Assembly: GCF_003013715.1 (NCBI RefSeq)
Contig: NC_072818.1
Span: 496,001 to 560,000, forward strand
DNA length: 64,000 bases
Source: Candidozyma auris
Taxonomy: Eukaryota; Ascomycota; Pichiomycetes; Serinales; Metschnikowiaceae
Direction: 5' to 3'
Of this stretch, positions 1 to 12,208 are shown piece after piece. The translations under genes and the position numbers were made by a program. Position 1 is the stretch's first letter, and each line of letters opens with the position of its first letter. The notes beneath the pieces are model-generated. The model made no database searches and had not been told where the DNA came from. It worked only from the letters and a program-made list of their open reading frames with translations.

Positions 1-372
1 AGTCTAAATGATCCTGACACCTTGTTTTTACTTCTGGTTACTGAGACCAAAATTTAAATCCTAAAAAGCTCTTAGTTTACATTAATGCGACATCCTGTCA
101 GAATGGTTGCAAAACAGTGAAGCGAAGCAAGCACTCCTCACAACACCCAACTACACAAATGAGATAAAAATTCCACAACATGAATCTTTCGTATTCTCAA
201 ACACACTCCATCATCGTCCCCATACCCGTAGCAACTAAACTTTCCGAATCTTTTCTCTTTTTCCTACCCCTCGCTTAACCCACCTTATCTCATTGCAACT
301 TCGCACATTTCCGAGTCTACAAACTACCTTCCATGTTCTCACCCTAAGCCCGCTAGCCATTGCCTTTTTTAC
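1..372. other. left-edge intergenic region
   Basis: No gene is visible. The stretch from about 120 to 350 is pyrimidine- and A-rich, as yeast leaders often are. It holds one copy of the recurring promoter motif (TGGTTGCAAAA, 104-114), about 260 bp before the ATG at 373. Confidence 0.6.
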
Positions 373-1197
373 ATGCCCACCATCGTCGTGTTCCACAACC
401 TGCTGCTAGTCGGGTGTCTTGTGGCAGCAGCGCTTCGACTCCACTTCACAGCTCGCCACTTGAAAATCATCGTGGTGGAGGCTCTAGAGACATCGCTTAC
501 TCGGCAACCGTACTGTGGCATCAGCACAATCTCCAACGGGAAGCTCCATCATCGAGAGTTCATGCAGAGAGCATTGTTGCAAGGCGTATTGGCGAGATCG
601 GTGACGTACCTCGACTCAATTCACATTTCTGAGTGCTCTGCTCTGCGGCATCCCGAATTTCCCAATGCTCAACACATTTTTCGGGCCAGAGTTGGGCTGC
701 CAAATCAATTCTTTGCATTGGTATACCACCCGCAAGAGCTTCTACGCTCGCTTCGCCTGTCGCTTTCGCAGGATCCTCTGGTGACGTTTCTCTCGGTGGT
801 AGACCCCTCGTCTGTGGGCGCCATACAAGCAGACTGCTACATAATCTTTACGCCTGGAGAGAACAACAACAAGAGAGACAATTTGGATATGGCTGCTCAC
901 TCGTCCTTATGCTCTGTGGAGCTCGTCCAGCGCCACAGAAGAGCACAAATGCCACCGATGTTGTGGCTCCCATCCTTCAAAGCAGCGACCCAGATGTTCG
1001 ACGCTATATTCACCAGTGCTATTTCGCCAACTTCAAAGGGAGTCAACGTAGACATACATGCTATCAATTTGAACATCGACGAGAACAAGTTCGCGTCACG
1101 GTACGACTTGAACCACGGCTTGAAGGCGTGTGACTATGTGCTTCAGCTCGTGGATTCCCTCGCCACATCTCTTGGCTTGGTCTCCGTTCATCTATAA
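373..1197 (+). CDS. hypothetical protein with N-terminal membrane segment
   Basis: An open frame of 274 codons that I do not recognise. Residues about 4-22 form a hydrophobic stretch (VVFHNLLLVGCLVAAALRL) that would be a signal anchor, followed by a soluble region with no motif I can name. The stop lies 74 bp from the GOT1 stop, a normal convergent arrangement, and a copy of the window's promoter motif lies 259 bp upstream, which supports a real gene. A second frame is open over 633-1133 on the same strand, so the length alone is weaker evidence than usual. A small peroxisomal or ER membrane protein would fit the layout, but that is only a guess. Confidence 0.5.
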   Translation: MPTIVVFHNLLLVGCLVAAALRLHFTARHLKIIVVEALETSLTRQPYCGISTISNGKLHHREFMQRALLQGVLARSVTYLDSIHISECSALRHPEFPNAQHIFRARVGLPNQFFALVYHPQELLRSLRLSLSQDPLVTFLSVVDPSSVGAIQADCYIIFTPGENNNKRDNLDMAAHSSLCSVELVQRHRRAQMPPMLWLPSFKAATQMFDAIFTSAISPTSKGVNVDIHAINLNIDENKFASRYDLNHGLKACDYVLQLVDSLATSLGLVSVHL

Positions 1198-1271
1198 AAT
1201 TCTGAGCAGGATTAAAAAGTCCTCTCTCGATTCACACGTTAACGCATCTAACACTCGACAATGACCGTGCG

Positions 1272-1735
1272 CTATACCGGGAGGGTGTCTAGGCCGGCCA
1301 CACGGTTGATGTAGGGTTCTATGAGAGGATGTCTCAATAAAGCACCTACCACAGGGATGTTTCTCAAAAACTGGACGATGGTGCCCAAGAAGTCGCCAAA
1401 TAAGGAGAGGATGCCCACGCCCTCCACAATAAAGCCAATGAAGGAGTGTTTGAACAAAATGAGAGTGATTCCGCCAAAAAAGAAGATCGTAGGTTTGATT
1501 TTCGTGGGCCTCGCAAAAAAATATATGGTTCTTGTCGGACCGATGATCAAGACGACTCCAATGACAAACAAAATGTTGCCAATAGCCAAAAGACTCGAGT
1601 CAAAGAAGGCCAAGATCCCAAGAAGAAAAAAAACCACTCCTGCTGCGGTAGACACCACGCCGTACTCTGCGGTTAGAAAAAACATGTTTCGGTAGTACTT
1701 GCGGATTACATACTCTGGCGCTCAGTGAGCCACAT
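1272..1735 (-). CDS. GOT1: Got1, Golgi transport membrane protein (spliced)
   Basis: Join complement(1272..1666, 1714..1735), giving 138 aa, the length I recall for S. cerevisiae Got1. The unspliced frame would start at an ATG inside the intron and gives a poor N-terminus (MFFLTAEYG). Splicing gives MWLTERQKYGVVSTAAG, which matches the Got1 N-terminus MWLTEAQKFG. The protein has four hydrophobic segments, the family block LFGDFLGTIVQFLRNIPVVGALL and the C-terminus LPV. Got1 is a small tetraspan protein of ER-Golgi vesicles that assists transport and fusion together with Sft2. A CACGTG site lies about 85 bp upstream at 1819-1824. The family call is very secure. The splice sites are inferred from the GTATGT donor, CTAAC branch and AG acceptor plus the restored N-terminus. 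Confidence 0.95.
1667..1713 (-). other. GOT1: GOT1 intron, 47 nt
   Basis: The donor is GTATGT (1713-1708), the branch sequence is CTAAC, and the acceptor CAG at 1667 comes only five bases after the branch box. The phase-1 junction rebuilds a lysine codon (A|AG). Confidence 0.88.
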
Positions 1736-2520
1736 CGTGGAATCGAAAAGCATGGTGAAGGTGAGTGGATGTGGAGGAGACGTGAATGAGAGGAAAATAC
1801 ACAGTGTGTGAGGTGGCACACGTGACCGCGATGGTGTTAGACAGGCCTACGCAACGAGGCCACTTTCGATGTGGGATGCAAAGGAATCAGGAATTCTTGA
1901 AAGAATAGGGAAGGAGCTCTTTTTCTCATACACAGATTCCCGGATGGAACTAATGCGAATTTGTTGCAAAAGGAGGATGTTCAAGAGTATAAGCCTCATC
2001 ACTACAAAATACCGTTCATACACTGTGATCCAAAGCCAGATTGTCCCATAAAAATATCAAAGAAGAGCTATGGGCGGTAATATACCGGCTTACCATATAA
2101 CAGGGAAGAGGGATTTACAGGAGAATGTCAGATATCGGAGCCTTCTTACCATGAAACCTGAATCGCGTCATGAAAATTGCTCATGACTTTCACGTTGTTG
2201 GGTTTTTATTTCCATCTGGATCATAAGCCGCTCGTCGAAGACGATATTGCACTGCTGTGCGTATGAGGGCCACTCGCAATGTTGGACATTCGGTTTGGGA
2301 GGGTTATGTGCTGTATTAGAACCCCCCGCCATACGAATCTATAAGTTCACTTGCTGCTTTTGGAAAATTACGACGTGACGCATTCATAGAAGGGTTCCCG
2401 AACTTTCTCAGCAAGGAAACTGCAAGCTAGTAGACACGTCCTTGAAGCCGGCTGCTCAAAATCTGTCGACGCTGATTCTTTGATAAAGAATCTCAACCTC
2501 ATATTCTCTCTCCTGAACTC
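1736..2520. other. intergenic region between GOT1 and the 2521 gene
   Basis: A divergent promoter region. A CACGTGAC (Cbf1-type) box is at 1819-1826. A one-mismatch variant of the recurring motif (TTGTTGCAAAA) is near 1960. A 60-codon frame at 1869-2051 has no recognisable content and I do not call it. Confidence 0.5.
1819..1826 (-). promoter_or_regulatory. CACGTG (Cbf1-type E-box) upstream of GOT1
   Basis: CACGTGAC reads GTCACGTG on the GOT1 strand, a classical Cbf1 core, 84 bp before the ATG. Confidence 0.5.
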
Positions 2521-4500
2521 ATGACTTTTGTTCTCGAATTACCATTAAAAGAATTGCAATCTTTTGACCCTACAAAATCAAAACTGAATTCTTGCTTTGT
2601 TATTTGCAAACATGATATTCATGACTACAACGGAGAGGATTTCTCGTGGGTGGATTTAAAGCACATCCCGTACTGCAAAGCGAGATATATGGACCATGTG
2701 ACAAGGGCATTCAAATGTCAATATCATATCGTTACCGTATCGTTAGTCCATTTTTCCACGACTTCTCTCTTCAAGCAAAGCTCAAGAGGACCATTGAAAA
2801 AAGCAGATGTTGTCACTATAGGTCCAAAACTCATCTACATGGTCGTGGATCGAAGCATGCTCGCATCCACTGATCTGAATCCATCGGATATGGAAAAGCC
2901 TGTTGGAGGCTGCATGTTAGCATATGAGGGGTTTATATATCCGTCATTCTTCAGCCTATACGTCCCACACCTCGCACCACCAGGTGGGTTTTCCTGGGGG
3001 AAATTAGGACTTTTCCATGCTATCTTTCAAGGACACCAGGAATTCCAAAACTACCATGAGGAACACATAATTATTCCAGGAATGAAGATATCTTCTTTCT
3101 TTGAGTTTCATGTGACTACTGAAGAGACCTCACTAACATTCTCAAAGATAAGAGTTCATTGTCGCGAATACCTAACCAAAAAGAAGGCCGATGGATACTC
3201 TTGCCCGCTCATTCATGAGCACATCATCTATAGCTCAAATGAAGTTTATACTTTGGCGGCCAAACACGACACCATAGTCCTACCCTCGACAATGTTTTCC
3301 GGTGTGATTCCGATGCTCAATCCCACGAGTTGCAATGGTGATCTATACCGACAATATGACTTAACGTTTACCATGAATGTAGAGGGCCGCAACATATGTG
3401 AAAGGGCAACCGATCATGACCAGGTGACTATAGCGAAAGATTGTCGATCTTCGCTCCCGCGGCATCTTGTCAATTACAACGAAAGCCCTTCCTATAGAAC
3501 TGGATACTTCTCCATAGCAGGAAAGTTTAATGTTTCTTCATTTAATCCCTTGAACAGTGGGAACAACTTCATTACGGAATTGATGATGAATGGAACGTAC
3601 GATAGGAGATACGAAAGCCATGTTACTTTTTCATATAACAATCGTGTCACCGACGAAGTTTTCACTTTCACGATCGTCAAGTGGTGCTCCGGTGCATTTG
3701 TGAAAGCATTGGTGAAACCCACTTTCAAGTTCTCAAGGTTTCTTAGGGGTATTTATTGGGAGATGGTCTACCCCAAAAATACACCTTTAATAGTTTTCGA
3801 AGGGAGGAAACCATTTTGGTTGTACGGAGGCGTCTTATATCGCTATAAGAACGTTTCATATTCAATAAGACCATCTTTACTTCCACAAGTTCTCGAAAAG
3901 TACCAAAATAGCTTACATATGGAAAGCTGCTCGTTGAGTGGGATCGTCAAAAGTGCAGAAACCCTTAACGTTTGTGCGCTCTACATGAGGGCTAAGTACG
4001 TTACATCAATTAATTTTCCTGTGCCTGCGGGCTGTCGATTGGCTTTTCCCGGCATCAGCCTCAAAGATTTCGTCAGAATCTCGTTCGAGGTGTCAGCGCC
4101 AACTGAAGCCGCTAGTTGCACTTTAGGAGACGCGGTTTACGAGTTCGAGATCTCACGAATCGAAATTCTGGCAATCGAGATTATGGAATACTACTGCTGC
4201 ACTACTTTACTTGAGTGCAAACAGCGTGCCACAAGGATACATGAAATAAATTGCACTTTTAAGGTTAGATGGAGCCCCCTGAAGACCCACGAAGACAAAT
4301 ACTCTATAAATCTACCAACCTCCCTTCTTAATTGCAAATTACCAAAATTAAAACCATTGTTTATATCAGAAAGGCTCAGAAGGTGGCATAAGCTCATTAT
4401 CAAAGTATTCATACTGGCAAAAGTTGGAACGACTACAAATACAACGACTCTTTTCGTGGGGTTACCGTTCAATATGGGAGAGTTGAAAAGGCCTCTATAA
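2521..4500 (+). CDS. large orphan protein, possibly arrestin-like
   Basis: A 659-codon frame with no interruption, certainly coding by length, but I do not recognise the family. It has no signal peptide and no membrane segment. It looks like alternating beta strands throughout, with many Cys, His and Tyr. The last 60 residues (around RRWHKLIIKVFILAKV and TTLFVGLPFN) and a middle segment (around LYRQYDLTFTMNVEG) resemble the strand pattern of arrestin-fold domains, as in fungal alpha-arrestins. There is no PPxY motif for Rsp5, which most yeast alpha-arrestins have. The base composition looks more AT-rich than neighbouring genes, suggesting a fast-evolving or lineage-specific gene. The ATG at 2521 is the first in the frame. 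Confidence 0.7.
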   Translation: MTFVLELPLKELQSFDPTKSKLNSCFVICKHDIHDYNGEDFSWVDLKHIPYCKARYMDHVTRAFKCQYHIVTVSLVHFSTTSLFKQSSRGPLKKADVVTIGPKLIYMVVDRSMLASTDLNPSDMEKPVGGCMLAYEGFIYPSFFSLYVPHLAPPGGFSWGKLGLFHAIFQGHQEFQNYHEEHIIIPGMKISSFFEFHVTTEETSLTFSKIRVHCREYLTKKKADGYSCPLIHEHIIYSSNEVYTLAAKHDTIVLPSTMFSGVIPMLNPTSCNGDLYRQYDLTFTMNVEGRNICERATDHDQVTIAKDCRSSLPRHLVNYNESPSYRTGYFSIAGKFNVSSFNPLNSGNNFITELMMNGTYDRRYESHVTFSYNNRVTDEVFTFTIVKWCSGAFVKALVKPTFKFSRFLRGIYWEMVYPKNTPLIVFEGRKPFWLYGGVLYRYKNVSYSIRPSLLPQVLEKYQNSLHMESCSLSGIVKSAETLNVCALYMRAKYVTSINFPVPAGCRLAFPGISLKDFVRISFEVSAPTEAASCTLGDAVYEFEISRIEILAIEIMEYYCCTTLLECKQRATRIHEINCTFKVRWSPLKTHEDKYSINLPTSLLNCKLPKLKPLFISERLRRWHKLIIKVFILAKVGTTTNTTTLFVGLPFNMGELKRPL

Positions 4501-5564
4501 TAAATATCCGTCCCATTATCTGTGTCCCTTCACACTAAGATTGGTGGCATCCATGGTACTGCTCAATGCTTCAAGGCCATCGAACAATGATTTCCAAGCA
4601 GCATATTGGATTGTCCTCTTTCATACCCTTGAAAAATGAGTAAAGCCCTTTGAAGCTTCGATTGTGTCCACCAAAGGATTTTGAGTCACCAGGTACCAAA
4701 GAAATGGATTGCTATCATAAAACTTCAATGAAAAATAAATCAATCACACAGGTCAAGCAAGCGCCTATAACTCGAATACGGATCAAAGTGGCGGTCATTT
4801 CTGAAGCATCAAATGATTTGCGGATATTTTTGCCTACGTTCATTTTTACACTCGCCACTTAAGCTCACACGATGATCCTAACATGACACTTTAATTAAAC
4901 GAAATTGACAATTTGGAATTTTGTACTAAGCTTCCTTTTCCACTGCTACTTGACGGACTTGAAGGGGACATTAATTCTTCCCAGAAATTCTTCCACTTTC
5001 TTTATTTAATCTCTCTCCCTCAAGAACTGGCAGAGTAAAAGGAGCATAGCAACCGCAAATGCCAGTGGTTTTTGCAGCCATTCTCAGTCGCGCTGGTATA
5101 TCTTGACAGGCCTAAACTGCCTCCTCAAATGCTAGCATGAGCAGCAAGTTGAGTGAACAACCCCAAAGAAACTGGCACACAGTGAGACTAAGATCTTTCT
5201 AAAACAGTTCTGGAGATCTCTGGGCTAAAAAGAGGCTTTGAAAACACCTTCCAGTGAGCAGTGCTCTATCTTGCGACTGTCTATTACATCCATTTGCAGA
5301 GAATACTTGGCTCAAGTGGGCTTACATACTCGAGCAGAAGCTGCTAGCGGAATGGGAGCCTTACAAATGACGAACTTAAGTGTGTTGTATTCGAGTTCGC
5401 AAAAGCTGGTGATGTTCACCACTAGACCTAAAATTTTGAGAGCATCCAGATGCTGTAGGTAAGGTGGTTGAGGTAAACGTACCTTTATGTCGTTTCTTGA
5501 ACTGAATCTCTACATCTCTTACACTAATGTTGGCCCTAGATATGGCCTGGTCTCTCTCAAAAAA

Positions 5565-5576
5565 TGGCTGCGAAAA
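5565..5576 (+). promoter_or_regulatory. recurring TGGCTGCGAAAA motif
   Basis: An exact strong-form copy, about 450 bp upstream of the HUA1-like gene. Confidence 0.6.
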
Positions 5577-5926
5577 GCATCTCCCCACAGTGCAGCACTT
5601 CTATCCACCAAAGCCCAAATCCCCAGGTACCGTAAAGAAAGCATAAGCTCTCCAAATTCCTCATTTGATATCCATCAGACCATTTACGAGAATGCCACGA
5701 TTCGCCTCATGCTTTTCATATGTTCCCACTTCGTTACCCTGTTTTTCGCTGCACCAGACACATCCACCATCTGGACCCACTTTAGAACAACTTTGACCCT
5801 ATTTGATCCTTCTATGCTTTCAAACAACTCCATATCCCTATCTCATGATCACAACACAACCAACTACGCCTGATGTTTCGTGACTGAATTCCGTTGCTCC
5901 CATACTTCCTTGGCTCTTGTCATCGC

Positions 5927-5934
5927 ATCACGTG
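5927..5934 (+). promoter_or_regulatory. ATCACGTG E-box upstream of HUA1
   Basis: A palindromic CACGTG core 90 bp before the ATG, at a similar distance to the boxes upstream of GOT1 and OST3. Confidence 0.45.
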
Positions 5935-6023
5935 CCCGTCACGCCCCGGCCCCGGATCCTTAGCTACTTCCAATCAACCCACTTCACCAATTCTCCTTCG
6001 ATATCACCTCATCACATTCCTCC

Positions 6024-6767
6024 ATGTCTAAGACAGATACCCATCACGCTCTCCCTGAAGACAAGCCGCCTCCAGACTTGCCGCCTCCTTCCTACCACGA
6101 GGCCATCAATTCGCCTGTTCCTGGATCTCTGTCTTCAGCACAGCCTTCAGCTCCCCCAAGACCTCCTCAAAGACCTCCTCAGCAGCCTCCAAGGCCCACG
6201 GTGGGCTCAAGCAGCAGCTCAAGGCCTCCACAAGGAATCAGCTACTCAAATAACCAAGGGCCTTTTGAATACCCAAAACGTTACCTCTGCAAGAAATGTA
6301 AGAATACGGGGTACAAGAAAGAGGGCCGAATGTGCTTGGACTGCTGGGGCCGCTTCTACTTGCCTACACACGCATACAACCCCAACCCGGACCTTCCGTT
6401 CAAGTATCCGAAGGGTTTTATTTGCGAGAAGTGCTACAATCGAGGCATCAAGGTGAAAAACGGCAAGACATGCAAAGACTGCTATGCTCGGTTTGCTCCT
6501 CGGAACAACTACACAATCAACCCTCCAGGAGTGAGTGGTCCGTTCATGGGCCCGCCTTCCCAGCCATTGGTGCTACCCCAGCCTCCGTTTATGCCTGGTG
6601 GGTTTCCGCCTGCGCCACAGATGCCTATGAGAGTGCCTCCAGGGGACCCACGATTGGGAGGAACTCTCTGTGGAAACTGCAGAGGTACTGGCCAGGTTTG
6701 GTTTTTCCTAGACTCTGAGTTGTGTCATGTTTGCGGTGGCTTGGGCAGAATATTGAACAAGTACTGA
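6024..6767 (+). CDS. HUA1: Hua1-like CxxC zinc-binding protein
   Basis: A 247-aa protein. Residues 15-75 are proline-rich and include LPPPSYHEA, a PPxY motif of the kind bound by WW domains of the Rsp5 ubiquitin ligase. Three CxxC...CxxC zinc modules follow (starting CKKC, CEKC and CGNC), the last with the GTGQV...CHVCGGLGR pattern typical of the Hua1 C-terminus and resembling a DnaJ-type zinc finger. A Pro/Met-rich linker separates modules two and three. S. cerevisiae Hua1 is a cytoplasmic protein linked to actin patches, endocytosis and Rsp5 complexes. The role here is inferred from that family. Confidence 0.85.
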   Translation: MSKTDTHHALPEDKPPPDLPPPSYHEAINSPVPGSLSSAQPSAPPRPPQRPPQQPPRPTVGSSSSSRPPQGISYSNNQGPFEYPKRYLCKKCKNTGYKKEGRMCLDCWGRFYLPTHAYNPNPDLPFKYPKGFICEKCYNRGIKVKNGKTCKDCYARFAPRNNYTINPPGVSGPFMGPPSQPLVLPQPPFMPGGFPPAPQMPMRVPPGDPRLGGTLCGNCRGTGQVWFFLDSELCHVCGGLGRILNKY

Positions 6768-7106
6768 GGTCCTTTGTTATAGGGGCATTGCATCAACGAC
6801 CGAGGATATAGGTAATGCTCAGAATATGAGTCCCATGCATGCTGAAGGCGATAGCACCAATATTTCAAGAAGGCAACATTGAGAGGTAGAGATCAGTTAC
6901 AGTTTAATTCACAGCTTCAAGCTGCCCAATTGAGGAATTGGGCATAATCCACCTTTATATTTTACACTTTTACTTCGCAGACCACACTTTCAGACTCCTT
7001 TCATATGATATATAGGCAGACGCCACGTCTTTGCAACGATTTACGACGAATACCACTACATTTTAAAAATCCTCGAATGTCATGCGCAATTCCTTTATAT
7101 GTACAA
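6768..7106. other. HUA1-PUT2 convergent intergenic region
   Basis: The shared 3' region of two convergent genes. I see no gene or motif in it. Confidence 0.5.
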
Positions 7107-9608
<2,502 letters not shown>

Positions 9609-10658
9609 CTACCTTCGGGCAGCTTCTTGCTTCTTTATTCTCTCGAGCAACGCATCCATCTTCTTATCAAAAACAACTGCGTTGGACTCAAACGCAGCTT
9701 GCTGCTGAGTGATGCTCTTGTCCACCTTGTCTATAGCCTCATCCCATTTCTTCATGTCCAAAGACATTTCACTCAACATCTTATCTAGAGCAGAAACACA
9801 CTCAACGGCATGGCCACTCTCACTGTGCACATGATGTAGCGACTTGAGCCTGTTCAACATTAGAGGCACCGTGGAGTTGACCTTGTCGAATTCGGGCAAC
9901 CGATCATAAAGAGCCGCCACTTTATGCTCAAAGTCTACTTGAAGCGCCACTGGCTCGTCACTCCCACTGGCAACCTGTGCGACTCTCTTTGCGGTAGCAA
10001 AATTTTCCATTTCCTTGCTGAGCAGCCTGATCTCCTCCTTCACCTTGTCAAGCTCAAACTCATGATCATACAAAACCGATACCCTCCTTGTTGCGTTGTT
10101 GATGGCGTTTCGAAGACTTGTGGGTGGCTCTTCAGCGGTGCCCACGAGCTGCTCGAGCTCAGCAATTCGTTTCTCGAGCTGTAGAACCTCATCTGGTTTC
10201 TTCGACTCAGATTCAGTCGTTGGTTTTTTCAACGCAGCATCTATGTTCTGAAAAAGCTCACCAACCGCCAACTCAATTCCACCTTCCTGACTTTCCAGCT
10301 TCCTGAGCTTCTCCAACACCTTCCCCAACTCTGTGATCTCCAGACTCTTGCCGTCCTTCTCTAACTCTTCAAGCTCAAACGCGATTCTGCTCATTTTTTG
10401 CTGCCGCGATTCATACAAACGCTGTACATTATACCCGCTATTGGCCAATTTCCGTGAAACATTCCCCAGGAAATCAACCAAGGTCAACTCGTCGCTGATC
10501 ACAGAAGTCTCGTAGTTGGCAGCAGCGTCCTGGGCCAGAGCCAATGGATCACGTGCTATGCTTTCGTTGGACTCCTCCACCCTTGTAATGCCTGGCTCGC
10601 TTTCGACATCGCTTGTCTCAAAAACCTCAGGACCGTAATCTATCTCTGGTGAGTCCAT
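9609..10658 (-). CDS. JNM1: dynamitin (dynactin p50) homologue
   Basis: A 349-aa, largely coiled-coil protein. The N-terminus MDSPEIDYGPEVFETSDVES matches the conserved dynamitin opening (in human p50, EPDVYETSDLPE). Leu/Glu/Lys heptads then run through most of the length, as expected for dynamitin, which forms the shoulder of dynactin and holds the sidearm to the Arp1 filament. Dynactin activates dynein for spindle positioning. S. cerevisiae Jnm1 is the same subunit and is very divergent in sequence. I chose the ATG at 10658 because the conserved N-terminus begins there. An ATG 20 codons upstream adds unrelated residues. Confidence 0.8.
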   Translation of the reverse strand: MDSPEIDYGPEVFETSDVESEPGITRVEESNESIARDPLALAQDAAANYETSVISDELTLVDFLGNVSRKLANSGYNVQRLYESRQQKMSRIAFELEELEKDGKSLEITELGKVLEKLRKLESQEGGIELAVGELFQNIDAALKKPTTESESKKPDEVLQLEKRIAELEQLVGTAEEPPTSLRNAINNATRRVSVLYDHEFELDKVKEEIRLLSKEMENFATAKRVAQVASGSDEPVALQVDFEHKVAALYDRLPEFDKVNSTVPLMLNRLKSLHHVHSESGHAVECVSALDKMLSEMSLDMKKWDEAIDKVDKSITQQQAAFESNAVVFDKKMDALLERIKKQEAARR

Positions 10659-11104
10659 AGCGTGTAGTGGTAAACAGCGCGCGGTTGGTGATGTATGGAG
10701 ACTATGTATTATGTACAATGTGAGAAAGTGAACTTACTTAAATCTATGAGATTTTAATTGATTATATAACAAAGGATGGGTTACTCAATAGGTGATCTAT
10801 GGGTACCTTTGTTCCTTCGCTTTTCGGGTCCTCAGGTTTAGTGTTCGCTTTCAGAGGAAATGGCTGCGAAATGCAAGTTCATAAAAGCAGAGCCAGTCAA
10901 CCTCAGTTGATGATTAAAAATCGCACTCGAAATGCATTCATCCTTTGCTTATTAAATTTGTTGCCTCAAATGTGTATGGAATTTATGCTCTTCGATTGTA
11001 TGCCATTGCCAATAAGGATGACTGCAAGAGTCAATGTAATGTTAACAACTTGTGAGCAGGCAAGAGCATTGTTTCTTCAGTGGCTGCTTCAAATTCAACG
11101 CCAA
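10659..11104. other. JNM1 upstream / RBG1 downstream region
   Basis: Holds TGGCTGCGAAA at 10861-10871, about 200 bp before the JNM1 ATG. No gene is recognised; the open frame at 10799-11200 overlaps the end of RBG1 and has no support. Confidence 0.5.
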
Positions 11105-12208
11105 TTACTTGGTGACAATTTGGACAACGTCCTCATCGTTCACGGGATGCTGCAAGCCACATTTCTGAGGAGAATGCTTTGCGCTAGAGCCCCACACTAA
11201 GGCATACTTGAACTGGTTCTTCATCTCCCTGTGAATGGCATCACACACCTGCAAAATGGTGGAATTTTCTCTCACCACCATTGGATCGTCAAAATTGGGC
11301 ATGACTCCACGTCTTTTGGTGTAAAGCCTCACCAACCCCAATTTTCTCCAGATTTCCTCTTTCAAGTCGTCAATGCCCAATCCCAACTCACACGAGATCA
11401 CCACAGTATTGGGTTCACGTGCAAGACGGTCGGTCTCCTCTAAAGAAACAGCGTCCACCTTGTTGTACACATAAAGGCACTTGATGTAGGAGATATGCTG
11501 ATCATTGATAACGTCAATAAAGTCATCGACCGTGACATTTTCGTCCTTCACAAGCACATCTGCATTATGGATCTTGTAGTCTTTTAAGATAGCCGTGACC
11601 ATCTTCTCATCGAGGTACTTTGGTGGCGTAATTGAGTTCAATTTCACACCTCCAGTTTTTTTGATTGTGAGAGAGATGTTTGGTCTCTCCTTGTTCAATC
11701 TTATGCCCATGGTCTCCAACTCGTTTTCTAGAATCTGTCTCTGTTCACCTCCCTTGGTCGCATCCAACACCATCAATATGAGGTCTGATGTTCTTGACAC
11801 AGCAATCACCTGTCTTCCACGGCCCTTACCCTGAGAAGCAGCTTTGATGATACCTGGCAAATCGACTATCTGTACCTCTGCTCCGTTGTACTCAAGAATG
11901 CCTCCTACAGAGGTCAACGTCGTAAACTCGTAATTGGCAGCCTCAGACTTTGTGCTTGTCACCTGAGAGAGAAATGAAGATTTACCCACCGAGGGAAAAC
12001 CAATAAGTGACACTCTAGCATCGCCGGCTTTGGCAATCTCAAACCCTTGTCCTCCCCCAGACGATGCTCCAGGCTGAGGCTCAAGAAGTTCTCTTCTGAG
12101 TCTAGCAAGCTTACCCTTCAAGAGACCAATATGGTACTCAGTAGCTTTATTTTTCTGAGTTCTTGAAAGCTCCTCCTGGATCTGGGCAATTTTTTCTAGC
12201 GCTCCCAT
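11105..12208 (-). CDS. RBG1: DRG-family ribosome-associated GTPase Rbg1
   Basis: A 367-aa protein (S. cerevisiae Rbg1 is about the same length). An N-terminal helical region of about 60 residues is followed by an Obg/DRG GTPase domain with G1 [10 protein letters not shown]3 DLPG and G4 NKVD, and by a C-terminal TGS domain ending [11 protein letters not shown]. The insertion between G3 and G4 ([10 protein letters not shown]) is typical of DRG1 rather than DRG2. In yeast Rbg1 works with Tma46 on translating ribosomes and helps resolve stalls. It partly shares function with Slh1, which is encoded nearby in this window. The ATG at 12208 matches the family N-terminus. Confidence 0.96.
   Translation of the reverse strand: MGALEKIAQIQEELSRTQKNKATEYHIGLLKGKLARLRRELLEPQPGASSGGGQGFEIAKAGDARVSLIGFPSVGKSSFLSQVTSTKSEAANYEFTTLTSVGGILEYNGAEVQIVDLPGIIKAASQGKGRGRQVIAVSRTSDLILMVLDATKGGEQRQILENELETMGIRLNKERPNISLTIKKTGGVKLNSITPPKYLDEKMVTAILKDYKIHNADVLVKDENVTVDDFIDVINDQHISYIKCLYVYNKVDAVSLEETDRLAREPNTVVISCELGLGIDDLKEEIWRKLGLVRLYTKRRGVMPNFDDPMVVRENSTILQVCDAIHREMKNQFKYALVWGSSAKHSPQKCGLQHPVNDEDVVQIVTK

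Larger units (their letters stand above)
4501..6023. other. long intergenic region upstream of HUA1
   Basis: No convincing gene in 1.5 kb. Open frames at 4650-4862, 5238-5462 and 5487-5873 have no recognisable content. The recurring motif occurs at 5071-5080 (minus strand) and 5565-5576 (plus strand), and ATCACGTG is at 5927-5934, about 90 bp before the HUA1 ATG. The last 300 bp are pyrimidine-rich, like a yeast leader. Confidence 0.5.

Noticed and set aside
5564..5576. Motif copies reading ATGGCTGCGAAA as start codons of small proteins (Met-Ala-Ala-Lys)
   Set aside because: Following frames are short and unrelated to each other, and the motif occurs in both orientations and often without the A of ATG, so it is a DNA element.
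5487..5873. 128-codon frame upstream of HUA1
   Set aside because: No recognisable motif, and it contains a copy of the intergenic motif; treated as promoter DNA.
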